Shown: positions 26,747 to 36,868 of the stretch, piece after piece | Layout: every line of letters starts with the position of its first letter | How positions within the stretch are numbered: the first letter of the stretch is position 1 | Source: Chloroflexi bacterium CSP1-4 | GTDB taxonomy: Bacteria > Chloroflexota > Limnocylindria > Limnocylindrales > CSP1-4 | Length of the DNA: 64,000 nucleotides | Assembly: GCA_001443375.1 (NCBI GenBank) | Contig: LDXM01000010.1 | Span: 1 to 64,000, forward strand | Direction: 5' to 3' | The notes under the pieces: generated by a model | The model's database searches: none | Seen by the model: the letters and a program-made list of their open reading frames with translations, nothing else | What the model was told of the DNA's origin: nothing | Position numbers and translations under genes: made by a program

Positions 26747-28462
26747 CTACCCCGCCGCGGCTCGCTCCGCGTAGCGCGCGACGAGGTCGCCCAGCACCCG
26801 CAGCGGCACGGCGCCCTCGGACAGCACGGCGTCGTGGAAGGCGCGGATGTCGAAGCGCCCACCGAGTCGCTCCCGGGCCCAGGCCCGGAGCCGGAGGATC
26901 TCCAGCTGGCCCATCTTGTAGGCCAGCGCCTGGCCCGGCCAGACGATGTAGCGATCGACCTCGTTGACGACGTTGTTCGTGGCCACGGGGCTGTTGGCGA
27001 TCATGAACTCCATGGCCTGCGCCCGCGACCAGCCGAGGGCGTGGAGGCCGGTGTCCAGGACGAGCCGGCAGGCGCGCCACGAGTCGAAGGAGAGCACGCC
27101 GAGCCGATCGAGGTCCGACGTGTAGAGCCCCATCTCGTCCGACAGGCGTTCGGCGTACAGGCCCCAGCCCTCGTCGAAGGCCGTCACCGCAAGGTGGCGC
27201 CGGAACTCGGGCAGGCCGGTCAGCTCCTGGGCGATCGCGATCTGCAGGTGATGACCCGGGATCGACTCGTGGTACGCCAGCGCCTCCGCCTCGAAACGGG
27301 GGCGCGTCTCCGGCGCGTGGGTGTTGACGAAGTACTGGCCGGGGCGCGAGCCGTCGGCGGCCGGCTGCCAATAGTAGGCGATCGTGGCGTGGCGCTCCTC
27401 GTGCTCGGCGATGGGCACGACGGCACACTCGGCACCAGGCAGCCTCCCGAACCAGGCGGGGATGGCCGCCCGGGCCCGGGCCAGCGCCGTCTCCGCCTCG
27501 CTCACGATCTCCTCGCGGGTCGAGAAGTGGAGCGACGGATCGCCGCGCATGCGTTCGACCGTTGCCGCCCTGTCGGGCGCCCCGAGCACCCGCCGGCCGA
27601 GCTCCTCCGTTTCGGCGTTGACGCGCGCCACTTCGCGCAGCCCGATCCCGTGGATCTCCTCGGGTGAGAGGGCGAGCGTGGTGTGGGCGCGCACGAGGCG
27701 CCGGTAGGTCTCGGAACCGCCCGGGAGGTGCAGCAGGCCCGCTCGCTCGCCGGGCCGCGCCACAGGCAGGATCACGTCGGCGAGCAGCTCGCGATAGCGG
27801 GCGAAGGCCGGTGCCAGGCCCTCGCGGACCGCCGTCAGCAGGTCGGCCCGGAAGGCCTCGAGGTCGCCGGCCGGCCAGTCGGGATGGGGCTCGCGGATGG
27901 GATCCAGGACGGCCCACGTCTCGAGCGGGCGGTTGCCCAGGGCGTCGAGGGCCTCGATCGTCTTGACCACCGGCTCGTGCACGCCGACGAGGCCCTCGGA
28001 TGCGCTGCGGCGCAGGTTGGCCATGTGCTGGTCCAGCCATGGACCCATGGCCCGCCAGCGGCCGGCCATCGCCTCGCCCTGCTCGACCGTCGTGACCGGT
28101 TGCAGGGTGGGCAGGTTCAGGAAGTGGACCTGCGGCCCGTTGAGGGGGTCGACCGTCCACTCCTCGAGATCGGCCTCGACCAGCGACAGCTCCGTCTGGA
28201 GCGCCTCGAGGAGCACCTCGTGCGTCACCACGTCGGCCTCGGCCATGACCCCCGTGGGGATCGCCCGGGCCCGCTCGAGGAAACCACGCAGCTGTATGGC
28301 GCGCGCCCGGACACCCTCGGGCGAGATGTCCTCGAGGCGGTCGTCGAAGCGCCGCTCCCCGATGACCGTGGCCTCCACCGGATGGGCAGCCAGCCACGCC
28401 TCGTGGTGCGCTGCGGCGAGCGAGGCCAGCTCGGCCGCCGGGGCGGCAGCGACGTCGGTCAT
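26747..28462 (-). CDS. DUF885-family putative metallopeptidase-like protein
   Basis: 571 residues. The family motif [17 protein letters not shown] (HExxPGHH) is present, with [18 protein letters not shown] and AYKMGQLEI regions typical of DUF885 proteins. Members are thought to be zinc-dependent hydrolases, but the substrate is unproven. No signal peptide is visible. A 61-bp gap follows the glutamate dehydrogenase gene upstream on the same strand. Confidence 0.85.
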   Translation of the reverse strand: MTDVAAAPAAELASLAAAHHEAWLAAHPVEATVIGERRFDDRLEDISPEGVRARAIQLRGFLERARAIPTGVMAEADVVTHEVLLEALQTELSLVEADLEEWTVDPLNGPQVHFLNLPTLQPVTTVEQGEAMAGRWRAMGPWLDQHMANLRRSASEGLVGVHEPVVKTIEALDALGNRPLETWAVLDPIREPHPDWPAGDLEAFRADLLTAVREGLAPAFARYRELLADVILPVARPGERAGLLHLPGGSETYRRLVRAHTTLALSPEEIHGIGLREVARVNAETEELGRRVLGAPDRAATVERMRGDPSLHFSTREEIVSEAETALARARAAIPAWFGRLPGAECAVVPIAEHEERHATIAYYWQPAADGSRPGQYFVNTHAPETRPRFEAEALAYHESIPGHHLQIAIAQELTGLPEFRRHLAVTAFDEGWGLYAERLSDEMGLYTSDLDRLGVLSFDSWRACRLVLDTGLHALGWSRAQAMEFMIANSPVATNNVVNEVDRYIVWPGQALAYKMGQLEILRLRAWARERLGGRFDIRAFHDAVLSEGAVPLRVLGDLVARYAERAAAG

Positions 28463-28523
28463 CGGGTCCTCGCGCGGGGACGGCGTTCGGGCTGGGTCGC
28501 GTCGATGGCCGGCCGCCGTCGCG

Positions 28524-29788
28524 TTACGGGTAGAGGCCGCGCAGGGCGGTGGCCGAGGCGACCCGGTCCACGGCCAGCAGGTAGGCGCCGACCCGATTGT
28601 TCACGTCGTTGGTCGTGGCCAGCCGCAGCACCTCGCCGAAGGCCTTGACCATGATCTCCTTGAGCTTGGCGTTGACGACCGCCTCGCTCCAGTGGTCGCG
28701 GTTGAGGTCCTGGACCCATTCGAAGTAGCTGACCGTCACGCCGCCGGCGTTGCACAGGATGTCCGGGATGATGAAGACGCCGCGCTCGTGGAGGATGTCG
28801 TCCGCCTCGGGCGTGGTCGGACCGTTGGCGGCCTCGGCGATGATGCGGGCCTTGATCCGCCCGGCGTTGCCCGGCGTGATCTGGTTCTCGAGGGCGGCGG
28901 GGATGAGGACGTCGCAGGGGATCTCGAGCAGCTCGGCGTTCGTGATGCCCGACGCGCCAGGGAAGCCGACGACGGTGCCGTGCTCCTTCTTCCAGGCGAT
29001 GACCCTCTCGACGTCGAGGCCGGCCGCGTTATGGATGCCACCGCTCGAGTCGGAGACGGCCACCACCGTGGCGCCCTCGGGGACGATGAGCTGCGCGGCG
29101 ATGGAGCCGGCGTTGCCGAAGCCCTGCACGGCGACCGTGGCACGACCGAGATCCATGCCCAGGTGGCGTGCCGCCTCGACGATGGTGTAGACGGCACCGC
29201 GGGCGGTCGCCTCGTTGCGCCCCTCCGAACCACCCAGGCTGATGGGCTTGCCGGTGACGACGCCGGGGACCGTGTACCCCACGTGCATCGAGTAGGTGTC
29301 CATGATCCAGGCCATGGTCTGGGCGTTCGTGTTGACGTCCGGGGCCGGGATGTCCCGCTCGGGGCCGATGAGCACGCTGATCTCGGTGGCGAAGCGGCGG
29401 GTCAGCCGCTCGACCTCATGCTGCGACAGCTTCTTGGGGTCGATGACGACGCCGCCCTTGCCGCCGCCGTAGGGCAGGTCCACGACCGCGCACTTCCAGG
29501 TCATCCACATCGCGAGGGCCTTCACCTCGTCGAGCTGACATCCTGGTGGTAGCGGATGCCGCCCTTCGCCGGCCCCCGGCCGAGGTTGTGCTGGACGCGG
29601 TACCCGGTCATGACCTGGACGTTGCCGTCGTCCATCTTCACCGGGAAGTGGACCGTCAACTCGCGCCGGCACTCGCGCAGGACATGCCGCAGGCCGGGGT
29701 CGAGGTCCAGCTTGTCCGCGGCGAGGTCGAACTGCTGCTGCGCCACTTTCCAGGGGTTGATCGGCGCGGCGACCTGCTCGGTAGTCAT
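28524..29788 (-). pseudogene. Glu/Leu/Phe/Val dehydrogenase with a one-base frameshift
   Basis: The first 88 codons (ATG 29788) encode a normal GDH N-terminus with [26 protein letters not shown], then drift to SSTR and a stop. The family sequence resumes in the next frame as [20 protein letters not shown] and runs to the end ([12 protein letters not shown] Rossmann motif, [10 protein letters not shown] end). One missing C near 29534-29536 (AGC-TCG instead of AGC-CTC-G) would restore a protein of about 420 residues. It is either a genuine inactivation or a sequencing/assembly slip. The intact enzyme would interconvert glutamate and 2-oxoglutarate. Confidence 0.85.
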
Positions 29789-29889
29789 CGAGGACGAGTT
29801 CCTCCGTGTCGCGAACGCCGGGCCCCGGGGACGGTGTGGGGCGGGCAGGCCCGCGGGATGCGAAGCGCGGCCAGTTTACAACCGGAGGC

Positions 29890-30735
29890 TCAGGCCCTGC
29901 GGAGCACGACCGCGCCGTAGGCGCCGGGGCCCACGTGGGGGCCGATCGCGGGCCCGATCAGACGGATCATCACGCTCGAGCGGGCGATCCCGGCGCGAGC
30001 CGCCAGCTCGTCGGCGAAGACCGCCACATCGGAGGCCCGGCCATGCAGGACGACGGCGCGCTCGACGGGCTTCGCCGTCAGCAACTCGAACAGCCGCTCG
30101 CGGGCCTTGCCGCGCGTCCTGGGCTGGTCCGCGGTCTCCACGAGGCCGTCCTCGATGGTGATGATCGGCTTGACCGAGAGGATGCCGCCGATGGCCGCCT
30201 TGGCGCCGCTGATGCGCCCGCCGCGCTTGAGGTACTCGAGCGTCTCGAGGACGACGTAGAGGCGGCAGTCGGGCTTTCGGCGCTCGACATCCGCCACGAT
30301 CTCCGCGGCGGAGGCGCCGGTCCTCGCCAGGTCGGCGGCCAGCAGCACCAGCATGCCGAAACCGTAGCTGGCCGAGTCGCCGTCGACGACGTGGATGGGC
30401 CGGTCGGGCATCGCGTCGCGGGCGATCTGGGCGCTCTTGAGCGTGGCCGAGAGCTTGCCGCCGACGGTGATGCAGACGATCTCATCGGCGCCCCCATCGA
30501 ATGCGCGAGCGAACGCGGCCTGGAAGTCGCCCGGGCTGCAGGCGGCCGTCCTGGGGAAGGGCGCGGACGGCGCGGTCATCATCTCCCAGAAGCGCGCGGC
30601 GTCGATGTCCACGCCGGTGCGGTACTCGGTCGAGCCGAAGGTGACCATGAGCGGGACCACGGTCACCTCGTGGCTGGCGGCGTCCTCGGGCGACAGGTCC
30701 GAGGCCGAATCGGTGATGATGGCGACGCGGGGCAT
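29890..30735 (-). CDS. DegV-family fatty-acid-binding protein
   Basis: 281 residues: [16 protein letters not shown] at the start, [13 protein letters not shown] and [15 protein letters not shown] in the middle, and [14 protein letters not shown] at the end are DegV hallmarks. DegV (FakB-like) proteins bind a fatty acid and present it to a kinase. No FakA kinase is nearby. GGAGG 6 nt before the ATG gives a good ribosome site. Confidence 0.93.
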   Translation of the reverse strand: MPRVAIITDSASDLSPEDAASHEVTVVPLMVTFGSTEYRTGVDIDAARFWEMMTAPSAPFPRTAACSPGDFQAAFARAFDGGADEIVCITVGGKLSATLKSAQIARDAMPDRPIHVVDGDSASYGFGMLVLLAADLARTGASAAEIVADVERRKPDCRLYVVLETLEYLKRGGRISGAKAAIGGILSVKPIITIEDGLVETADQPRTRGKARERLFELLTAKPVERAVVLHGRASDVAVFADELAARAGIARSSVMIRLIGPAIGPHVGPGAYGAVVLRRA

Positions 30736-30803
30736 GGGCTTCCTCCGGGTGTGCGCCGTGAGGCCGGCCGACACGGCGACCGGTCCCCTCGATGATAGGC
30801 GAC

Positions 30804-32036
30804 TCAGACGCGCTCGAAGGCCATGGCCACGGAGCCACCACCACCGAGGCAGAGGGTGGCGAGGGCATGACGGCCTCCGCGCCGCCGCAGCTCGTGGAGC
30901 AGGGTGGCCACGATGCGCGCGCCGCTGGCGCCGACGGGGTGTCCCAGGGCGATCGCGCCGCCGTTGACGTTCACCTTCGACCAGTCGAAGCCGAGCTCGC
31001 GGCCGTCGGCCAGCACCTGGGCGGCGAAGGCCTCGTTGATCTCGATGAGGTCGAAGTCCTCGATGGACATCGCCGTGCGCTCGAGCAGCTTGCGCACGCC
31101 CTGGACCGGGGCGAGGAAGAGCCACTTGGCGGCGATCTCCGCCTGGGCGTAGCCGACGATGCGCGCGAGCGGCCGCAGTCCGTGGCGCTCCACCGCGCGC
31201 TCGCTGGCCACGACGGTGGCGGCGGCGCCGTCGCTGATGCCGGGCGCGTTGCCGGCCGTGACCGAGCCCGAGGGCTCGGGCTCGCCTTCCTCGCGTGCCG
31301 GCAGCGCGAAGGCCGGCTTGAGTCGGGCGAGCGCCTCGAGGGTGGTGTCGCGGCGCGGCGCTTCGTCGGTCGTGAAGAGCGTTTCCTCCTTGCCGCGGCG
31401 GATCGGCACCGGCACGATCTCGTCGTCGAAACGGCCCCCGTCGATGGCGGCGATGGCGCGCCGGTGGCTCTCGAGGGCGAAGGCATCCTGGTCGGCCCGG
31501 CTGACCACGCTGTGCGCCGCCACCCGCTCGGCGTGCGTGCCCATGTGGCAGTCCTCGACCGAGCACCACAGCCCGTCGGAGATCGTGGAGTCGAGCATCT
31601 CGGCGTGGCCGAGCCGATAGCCCGAGCGAGCTCGGGGCAGCAGGTAGGGCCCCAGGTCCATGCTCTCCATGCCGCCGGCCACGACGATCTCCGCGTCGCC
31701 GGCCTTGATCTCCGAAGCGGCGAGCATGATCGCCTTCATCCCCGAACCACAGACGCGGTTGATGGTGGTGGCACTGGTCGTCTCGGGCAGGCCGGCCTTG
31801 AGGGCCGCCACGCGCGCCTGGGCCTGGCCCGTGCCCGCCTGCAGGACCATGCCCATGAAGACGTCGTCGATGGCGTCCAGCGGCACGCCAGCGCGCTCGA
31901 CGGCCGCGCGGATGGCGATGCCGCCGAGGGTCGTGGCCGGGATCTCGGCGAGGCTGCCGCCGAACTTGCCGATCGGCGTGCGCGCCGCGGAGACGAGGAA
32001 GACACGGCCGTCGGGGCCGTCGGCGGAACGCGTCAT
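30804..32036 (-). CDS. Acetyl-CoA C-acetyltransferase (thiolase)
   Basis: 410 residues. The acyl-accepting Cys is C96 in [27 protein letters not shown] carries the catalytic His and the C-terminal [13 protein letters not shown] the second Cys. It makes or cleaves acetoacetyl-CoA or 3-ketoacyl-CoA. TAGATT at 32043-32048 lies 6 nt before the ATG (leaderless). It is near the acyl-CoA and 3-hydroxyacyl-CoA dehydrogenases, giving most of a beta-oxidation or butyrate-type set. Confidence 0.95.
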   Translation of the reverse strand: MTRSADGPDGRVFLVSAARTPIGKFGGSLAEIPATTLGGIAIRAAVERAGVPLDAIDDVFMGMVLQAGTGQAQARVAALKAGLPETTSATTINRVCGSGMKAIMLAASEIKAGDAEIVVAGGMESMDLGPYLLPRARSGYRLGHAEMLDSTISDGLWCSVEDCHMGTHAERVAAHSVVSRADQDAFALESHRRAIAAIDGGRFDDEIVPVPIRRGKEETLFTTDEAPRRDTTLEALARLKPAFALPAREEGEPEPSGSVTAGNAPGISDGAAATVVASERAVERHGLRPLARIVGYAQAEIAAKWLFLAPVQGVRKLLERTAMSIEDFDLIEINEAFAAQVLADGRELGFDWSKVNVNGGAIALGHPVGASGARIVATLLHELRRRGGRHALATLCLGGGGSVAMAFERV

Positions 32037-32081
32037 GTGGGGAATCTACACCCCGGGGAGTGGCGGAAGCCGGACGGCGTC

Positions 32082-32199
32082 CGGCATGACCGGTCGGCAT
32101 GCGAACGGCCGGAACGGAGCGTGACCGCTTCGCAATGAAGCGCCATCACACGTCAGCCACGCACAGCTTCATGGCCTCGCATGACCGCCGGGCATTCGG
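32082..32199 (+). repeat. Degraded third copy of the 118-bp element
   Basis: The last 77 bp (32123-32199) align without gaps to 181-257 at roughly 65 percent identity, strongest in CTCGCATGACC and the terminal GGGCATTCGG. The left end CCGGCATGACC resembles the terminal repeat with one base inserted. It lies in the spacer between the thiolase and acyl-CoA dehydrogenase genes. Confidence 0.5.
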
Positions 32200-32200
32200 C

Positions 32201-33385
32201 TCAGGAGCCCGAGACCCGCGCCAGGACGTGCTCGGCCACGATCAGCCGGTGGATCTGGTTCGTGCCCTCGTAGATCTGGGCCCCCTTGGCGTCACGCATG
32301 TAGCGCTCGACCGGGTTCTCTCGCGAGTAGCCGGCAGCGCCCAGGAGCTGCACCGCGTCGGTCGTGACGCGCATCGCCGCGTCCGAGGCCGTCCACTTCG
32401 CCAGCGACGACGCCTCGGCGATCGGCTCGCCCCGGTCCTTCGCCGCGGCGGCCGCGCGGGTGAGCGCCCGCGCCGCGGCCACCTGCTGGGCCATCTCGGC
32501 CAGCACGAAGCGCAGCCCCTGCTGCTCGGCCAGCGGGACTCCGAAGGCGACGCGCTCGGTCAGGTAGCGCGCCCCCACCTCGAGGGCAGCCTGGGCCAGG
32601 CCGGTGCATGCCGCGGCGATCGAGATGCGCCCCTCTCCCAGGGCGGACAGCGCGATGCGGTATCCCTCCCCCTCCCCGCCGAGCCGGTTCGCGACGGCGA
32701 CCTCGCAGCCCTCGAAGATGAGTTCGGACGCGGGGCAGGCACGGATGCCCATCTTCCGTTCGTGGCGCCCGGGGCGGAACCCGGGCATGCCTTTCTCGAC
32801 GAGGAAGGCCGTTATCCCGTCGCGCCCGAGACCTGGGTCGAGGGTGGCGAAGACGAGGTAGCGGTCCGCCTCCGGTGCGTTGCTGATCCAGCTCTTCGTC
32901 CCGTCGAGCCGGTAGCCATCCGGCGCCGCGGCGGGCCCCACGCGCGTCGCCCGCGTGCGGATGGCGGCGGCATCCGAGCCGGCGTGGGGCTCGGTCAGGG
33001 CGAAGGCGCCGAGCGCCTCGCCGGCCAGCATCGCCGGCAGCCAGCGGGCCCGCTGCTCATCGCTGCCCCAGGTGTGCACGGGGTACTGCGAGAGGACGTG
33101 GACGCTCAAGGCGATGGCCATGGCCATGTCCGCCCGGGCCACCTCCTCCATGGCCAGCGTCCAGGCCCGGTAGCTGAAGCCGGCGCCCCCGATCGACTCC
33201 GGAAAGGGCGCCGCCGTGAAGCCGAGCTCGCCCATGCGGTCGAAGAGCGCCCGGTCGAACCGCTCCGCCTCGTCGCGCTCCGCCGCACCCGGCGCCAGCT
33301 CGCGCTCGGCAAAGTCGCGGGCCATGTCGCGCAGGAGCGACTCCTCCGGCGTCAGCGCGCCGGGCTCGCCAGGGGCGACGGTCAT
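32201..33385 (-). CDS. Acyl-CoA dehydrogenase
   Basis: 394 residues with the FAD-dependent acyl-CoA dehydrogenase pattern: FALTEPHAGSDAAAI (flavin/substrate), GTKSWISNAPEAD, EGYRIALSALGEGRISIAA, and the C-terminal GAQIYEGTNQIHRLIVA with the catalytic-region Glu. It oxidises acyl-CoA to enoyl-CoA; electrons normally go to ETF (not in window). The ATG at 33385 overlaps as ATGA the stop of a 12-codon leader ORF (33382-33417) that has its own -10 box. Confidence 0.95.
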   Translation of the reverse strand: MTVAPGEPGALTPEESLLRDMARDFAERELAPGAAERDEAERFDRALFDRMGELGFTAAPFPESIGGAGFSYRAWTLAMEEVARADMAMAIALSVHVLSQYPVHTWGSDEQRARWLPAMLAGEALGAFALTEPHAGSDAAAIRTRATRVGPAAAPDGYRLDGTKSWISNAPEADRYLVFATLDPGLGRDGITAFLVEKGMPGFRPGRHERKMGIRACPASELIFEGCEVAVANRLGGEGEGYRIALSALGEGRISIAAACTGLAQAALEVGARYLTERVAFGVPLAEQQGLRFVLAEMAQQVAAARALTRAAAAAKDRGEPIAEASSLAKWTASDAAMRVTTDAVQLLGAAGYSRENPVERYMRDAKGAQIYEGTNQIHRLIVAEHVLARVSGS

Positions 33386-33417
33386 GGCAGCCCGATGGGG
33401 CGGACGGTGGATGTCAT
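33382..33417 (-). CDS. Leaderless mini-ORF coupled to acyl-CoA dehydrogenase
   Basis: ATG 33417 opens an 11-residue peptide, MTSTVRPIGLP, whose TGA overlaps the dehydrogenase ATG. TATGCT at 33430-33425 lies 7 nt upstream, where this genome places -10 boxes of leaderless genes. Ribosomes would therefore load on the mini-ORF and reach the main start by termination-reinitiation. This is an inference from layout only. Confidence 0.4.
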   Translation of the reverse strand: MTSTVRPIGLP

Positions 33418-33423
33418 CGCGCC

Positions 33424-33430
33424 TAGCATA
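33424..33430. promoter_or_regulatory. Shared bidirectional -10 box
   Basis: TAGCATA serves as TAGCAT on the plus strand (8 nt before ATG 33438) and as TATGCT on the minus strand (7 nt before ATG 33417). Essentially the same heptamer, TAGCATA, recurs between divergent genes at 39138-39145. Confidence 0.45.
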
Positions 33431-33437
33431 GCCAGCG

Positions 33438-33509
33438 ATGGACGCGCCACTCGTGGGTCGGGACACGGAGCTCGCGGCCGTGGGGGCGGTCCTCCGCCGA
33501 GGTGCGTGA
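33438..33509 (+). pseudogene. Remnant 5' end of an AAA/LuxR-type regulator
   Basis: 23 codons, MDAPLVGRDTELAAVGAVLR followed by RGA and a stop. The LVGRDTELAAV segment is the characteristic opening of large ATPase regulators (LAL/MalT- or cyclase-ATPase-type, just before the Walker A helix). Nothing downstream continues the gene, which is followed after 6 bp by the end of the dehydrogenase gene. It has an apparent -10 box. It is most simply a deletion remnant. Confidence 0.5.
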
Positions 33510-33515
33510 GCGGGG

Positions 33516-34388
33516 CTACCGTCCCTGGCGCGGGTACTCGTGGAAGCCGCGGCCCGTCTTCTGGCCCAGGCGACCCGCGTCGACAAGCTGGCGCAGCACG
33601 GGCGGAGGCGCCATGTGCGGCGCCCCGAAGCCCTCATGCAGCACGTCCATGACGTGGAGGCAGACGTCGAGGCCGATGAAGTCGGCCAGCTCGAGCGGGC
33701 CCATGGGGTGGTTCAGCCCGAGTCGCGCACCGGCGTCGATGTCTTCGGCCGTGCCCAGCCCCTCCTCGTAGGCCCGCATCGCCTCCGCGAGGTAGGGCAT
33801 GAGGATGCGGTTGACGATGAAGCCGGGCCGATCGCGGCTGGCGATCACCTGCTTGCCGATCGCCGCTGCCCAGGCCCGGACCGCGGCCTCGGTCCCGTCG
33901 CTCGTCTCGGCCCCGCGCACGAGCTCGACCAGCGGCATGACCGGCACCGGGCTGAAGAAGTGCATGCCAACGACGCGGGACCGTCGTTCCGGCGAGACCG
34001 CCGCGGCCAGCCGCGTGATGCTGATGGAGCTCGTGTTCGAGGCGAGGACCGCGTCCGACGGCGCGAGGCGGTCCAGGTCGGCCAGCAGCGTCCGCTTGAC
34101 GGCCTCCTCCTCGAAGACTGCCTCGACGACCAGGGCGGCCCCTCTGGCGGCGCGGACGAGGTCGGCGCGCACCCGGATCCGCGCCAGCTGCGCGTCGCGC
34201 TCCTCGCCGCTCAGCCGACCCTTGGCCACGGCGCGCTCGAGGTTGCCGGCGATCCGCGCCCGGCCGGCCTCCGCGCGTGCCAGCTCCGGCTCGTACAGCG
34301 TCACCGGGTGGCCGGCTGCCGCGAAGACCTGCGCGATGCCGTGGCCCATCATCCCGGCGCCGCAGACGAGGATCGGTTGGGCGGACAT
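33516..34388 (-). CDS. 3-hydroxybutyryl-CoA/3-hydroxyacyl-CoA dehydrogenase
   Basis: 290 residues. The NAD-binding Rossmann motif GAGMMGHGIAQVFAAAGH is at the N-terminus; SNTSSISITRLA, GMHFFSPVPVMPLVE and HPMGPLELADFIGLD mark the family and the catalytic His/Glu region. It interconverts 3-hydroxyacyl-CoA and acetoacetyl-CoA types. It begins 10 bp after meaB, but a TAGGCT box (34396-34401) 7 nt before the ATG offers an internal promoter. Confidence 0.94.
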   Translation of the reverse strand: MSAQPILVCGAGMMGHGIAQVFAAAGHPVTLYEPELARAEAGRARIAGNLERAVAKGRLSGEERDAQLARIRVRADLVRAARGAALVVEAVFEEEAVKRTLLADLDRLAPSDAVLASNTSSISITRLAAAVSPERRSRVVGMHFFSPVPVMPLVELVRGAETSDGTEAAVRAWAAAIGKQVIASRDRPGFIVNRILMPYLAEAMRAYEEGLGTAEDIDAGARLGLNHPMGPLELADFIGLDVCLHVMDVLHEGFGAPHMAPPPVLRQLVDAGRLGQKTGRGFHEYPRQGR

Positions 34389-34398
34389 CGCGGGCAGC

Positions 34399-35439
34399 CT
34401 ACCCGACCCGCGACCGGCCGGCCAGCAGGTCGAGCGCACGATCGGCGGCGGCGTACGGGTCGAGCTCGTGATCGGCGACCGCGCGGACGAGCAGCGCCGT
34501 GTCCGCCTCCAGGGCGGGCTCGGCGAGGCGCGCCCGGACCCGTTCGCCGAGGATGCCGTGGAGCTGGGCGCGGGCCCGGATCAGGCGCGTGGCGTCGACC
34601 TCGCCGTCGTCGGTCGCGGCGCGACGGGCCGCCTCGCGCCGATCGAGCGCGGCCAGCAGCTCGGGCACGCCCTCGCCGCTGAGGGCGGTCGCGAGCAGGA
34701 CGTCCGGGCGCTTGGGGCGCGGGCGTCCCGACTCGGCCGCCACCCGATCGTTCTGCCGGCCCACGGTCAGCATCGCCCGCAGCTGGGCAGCCGCGCGGTG
34801 TGCCCCCGGCCGGTCGCCCTTGTTGACGACGACGAGGTCGGCCACCTCGAGGAGCCCCGCTTTGATGGCCTGCACCTCGTCCCCCATCTCGGGCGCCTGC
34901 ACCACGACCGTCGTGTCGGCGATGGCGGCCACCTCGACCTCGGCCTGGCCGGTGCCGACGGTCTCGATGAAGACCAGCGGGAAGCCCACGGCGTCGAAGA
35001 CGGCCGCCGCGGCCACGGTCGCCGCGGCCAGCCCTCCCGCGTGGCCGCGCGAGGCCATGGAGCGGATGAAGACGTCGCGGTCGCCGGCGTGTGCCTGCAT
35101 GCGCACGCGGTCACCGAGGATGGCGCCGCCGGTGATGGGGCTCGAGGGGTCGATGGCGAGGACCGCCACGCGGCGGCCGTCCCGTCGTGCCTCGCCGACG
35201 AGGGCCGCCACCAGCGTGCTCTTGCCCGAGCCGGGGGCCCCCGTCACGCCCACGAGATGAGCCGCGCCGGCCAGCGGGTACAGGATCCGCAGGGCGGCCT
35301 CGCCGGTGGGCGTGCGATCCTCGACCTCGGTCAGAAGGCGCGCCAGCGGCCTCCGTTCCCCCGCCCTGGCGCGTTCGGCGAGGTCCCGACCGCGCTTGGC
35401 GGCCTGGCTGCGCGCCGGCTCGCTCACACCCCCGGTCAC
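34399..35439 (-). CDS. meaB: Methylmalonyl-CoA mutase-associated GTPase MeaB
   Basis: 346 residues of the G3E family. Walker A GAPGSGKS is at 67-74, followed by [18 protein letters not shown] and [16 protein letters not shown], and [12 protein letters not shown] as the guanine-specificity region. It protects and reloads the B12 cofactor of methylmalonyl-CoA mutase. It overlaps the B12-binding subunit gene by ATGA, while the large mutase subunit is about 8 kb away. Confidence 0.95.
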   Translation of the reverse strand: MTGGVSEPARSQAAKRGRDLAERARAGERRPLARLLTEVEDRTPTGEAALRILYPLAGAAHLVGVTGAPGSGKSTLVAALVGEARRDGRRVAVLAIDPSSPITGGAILGDRVRMQAHAGDRDVFIRSMASRGHAGGLAAATVAAAAVFDAVGFPLVFIETVGTGQAEVEVAAIADTTVVVQAPEMGDEVQAIKAGLLEVADLVVVNKGDRPGAHRAAAQLRAMLTVGRQNDRVAAESGRPRPKRPDVLLATALSGEGVPELLAALDRREAARRAATDDGEVDATRLIRARAQLHGILGERVRARLAEPALEADTALLVRAVADHELDPYAAADRALDLLAGRSRVG

Positions 35440-35846
35440 GCCCCGGCGCGGGAGCGGACGTTGGCGCGGATGAACTCGGCGACCCGGGCGATCGTCGTGC
35501 CCGGCCCGAAGACCGCGGCGATGCCGGCGGCCTTGAGCGCCGCGATGTCGTCGTCGGGGATGATGCCACCGGCGGTCACGAGCACGTCGTCGAGGCCTTC
35601 GGCCTTGAGGCCGGCGGTGATCTTCGGCAGCAGCGTCATGTGCGCGCCCGACAGGATCGAGAGGCCGACGACATCGACGTCCTCCTGGAGCGCCGCCGTG
35701 ACGATCATCTCGGGCGTCTGACGCAGGCCGGTGTAGATGACCTCGAAGCCCTCGTCGCGCAGGCCCCGCGCGAGCACCTTGGCACCGCGATCGTGGCCGT
35801 CGAGGCCGGGCTTGGCGATGAGCACCTTGATCGGTCGGTCGGACAT
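35436..35846 (-). CDS. Methylmalonyl-CoA mutase, B12-binding small subunit
   Basis: 136 residues forming only the cobalamin-binding domain: [20 protein letters not shown] with the DxHxxG motif (D16, H18, G21), then [14 protein letters not shown] and [14 protein letters not shown]18 would ligate cobalt. It pairs with the 559-residue large subunit encoded at 43652-45331, the two-gene form of the mutase seen in archaea and some bacteria. TATCAT at 35853-35858 lies 6 nt before the ATG. Confidence 0.94.
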   Translation of the reverse strand: MSDRPIKVLIAKPGLDGHDRGAKVLARGLRDEGFEVIYTGLRQTPEMIVTAALQEDVDVVGLSILSGAHMTLLPKITAGLKAEGLDDVLVTAGGIIPDDDIAALKAAGIAAVFGPGTTIARVAEFIRANVRSRAGA

Positions 35847-35884
35847 GCGGCCATGATAGCCCCGTCCCGAGCGTGAGCGGGGTT

Positions 35885-36538
35885 TCAGGCCGGGCCGGGC
35901 GGACGGCGCTCCAGGTGGGCCAGGAACTCGGCGCGGGTCTTGTCGCGCGTACGGAAGATGCCCAGCACCGCGCTGGTGGTCATGATCGTGCCCGGCTTGC
36001 GCACGCCGCGCATGACCGCGCAGAGATGCGTCGCCTCGAGCACCACGCCGACGCCCTGGGGCTGCAGGCGCTCCTGGAGAAAGTCGGCGATCTGCTGCGT
36101 GAGCCGCTCCTGCACCTGGAGACGGCGGGCGTACATCTCCACGATGCGCGGGATCTTGGAGAGCCCGATGACCCGGCCCTTGGGGATGTAGGCGACCGAG
36201 GCGGCGCCGAAGAAGGGCAGCAGGTGGTGCTCGCAGAGCGAGTAGAAGGGGATGTCCCTGACCAGCACCATCTCGCTGTAGTCGACCTCGAAGATGGCGC
36301 CGTTGACGAGGCGGTCGGGATCCACGTGGTAGCCCGCGGTCAGCTCCGCGTACATGCGGTGGACGCGCTCCGGCGTGCCGGCGAGGCCGGGGCGATCGGG
36401 ATTCTCGCCGATCTCGATCAGGATCTCGCGCACGGCCGCCTCGACGCGACCGTTGCCCGCAGAGGGCAGGCGGGCCTCGCCGATCTCGAGCTCGATCTCC
36501 TCGACCAGGGCACGGATGTCGGGCGGCGGCTGGCTCAT
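35885..36538 (-). CDS. folE: GTP cyclohydrolase I
   Basis: 217 residues. Zinc ligands are visible in [14 protein letters not shown] and [36 protein letters not shown] is a conserved core. It converts GTP to dihydroneopterin triphosphate, the first step of folate synthesis. It follows tatA on the same strand with a 27-bp gap. Confidence 0.96.
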   Translation of the reverse strand: MSQPPPDIRALVEEIELEIGEARLPSAGNGRVEAAVREILIEIGENPDRPGLAGTPERVHRMYAELTAGYHVDPDRLVNGAIFEVDYSEMVLVRDIPFYSLCEHHLLPFFGAASVAYIPKGRVIGLSKIPRIVEMYARRLQVQERLTQQIADFLQERLQPQGVGVVLEATHLCAVMRGVRKPGTIMTTSAVLGIFRTRDKTRAEFLAHLERRPPGPA

Positions 36539-36565
36539 CGCGGGCGGAGGGCGGGCGTCGGGGGC

Positions 36566-36745
36566 CTAGGCCCGGGGCTGGTCGTCGGGCCTGGCACCCT
36601 CATCGTCGGACCCCTCCTTGGCCGCCTTGCGGGCGCCGGAGACCGCCTTGCCCAGCGCCTCGCCGAGCTTGGGCAGCGTCTTGGGGCCGCGCACGACGAG
36701 GACGACGATGAGGACGATGACGAGGACGATGACGATGTCGGGCAT
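36566..36745 (-). CDS. tatA: Twin-arginine translocase subunit TatA
   Basis: 59 residues: one hydrophobic helix ([15 protein letters not shown]), the FGPxKLPxLG-like hinge here [16 protein letters not shown], an amphipathic helix and an acidic tail. This is the TatA/E pore-forming type, slightly short, and the usual phenylalanine before GP is replaced by arginine. TACCAT (36752-36757) is 6 nt before the ATG. tatC is not in the window. Confidence 0.88.
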   Translation of the reverse strand: MPDIVIVLVIVLIVVLVVRGPKTLPKLGEALGKAVSGARKAAKEGSDDEGARPDDQPRA

Positions 36746-36841
36746 GCGCGGATGGTACTCCGCGAGCTGCCGAATCGCGGTGGATCAGGCGCGAGGCGGC
36801 CGGCCCTCGGCACCGCGCGGGGCCGCGCTAGACTCGTCGCC

Positions 36842-36868
36842 ATGACGCCGCAGCGCCCCGCCGCATGA
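36842..36868 (+). CDS. Leaderless mini-ORF coupled to the thioesterase
   Basis: ATG 36842 encodes MTPQRPAA, and its TGA overlaps the thioesterase ATG as ATGA. TAGACT at 36829-36834 is 7 nt upstream. The layout is the same as the mini-ORF before the acyl-CoA dehydrogenase at 33385. Confidence 0.4.
   Translation: MTPQRPAA

Noticed and set aside
33516-35721. Plus-strand open frames opposite meaB and the hydroxyacyl-CoA dehydrogenase
   Set aside because: Shadows of strongly recognisable minus-strand genes.
36566-36745. Simple repetitive GTC/ATC low-complexity DNA rather than a gene
   Set aside because: The frame ends in a TatA-type hinge ([16 protein letters not shown]) and amphipathic helix, and has a promoter, so it is a genuine tatA.
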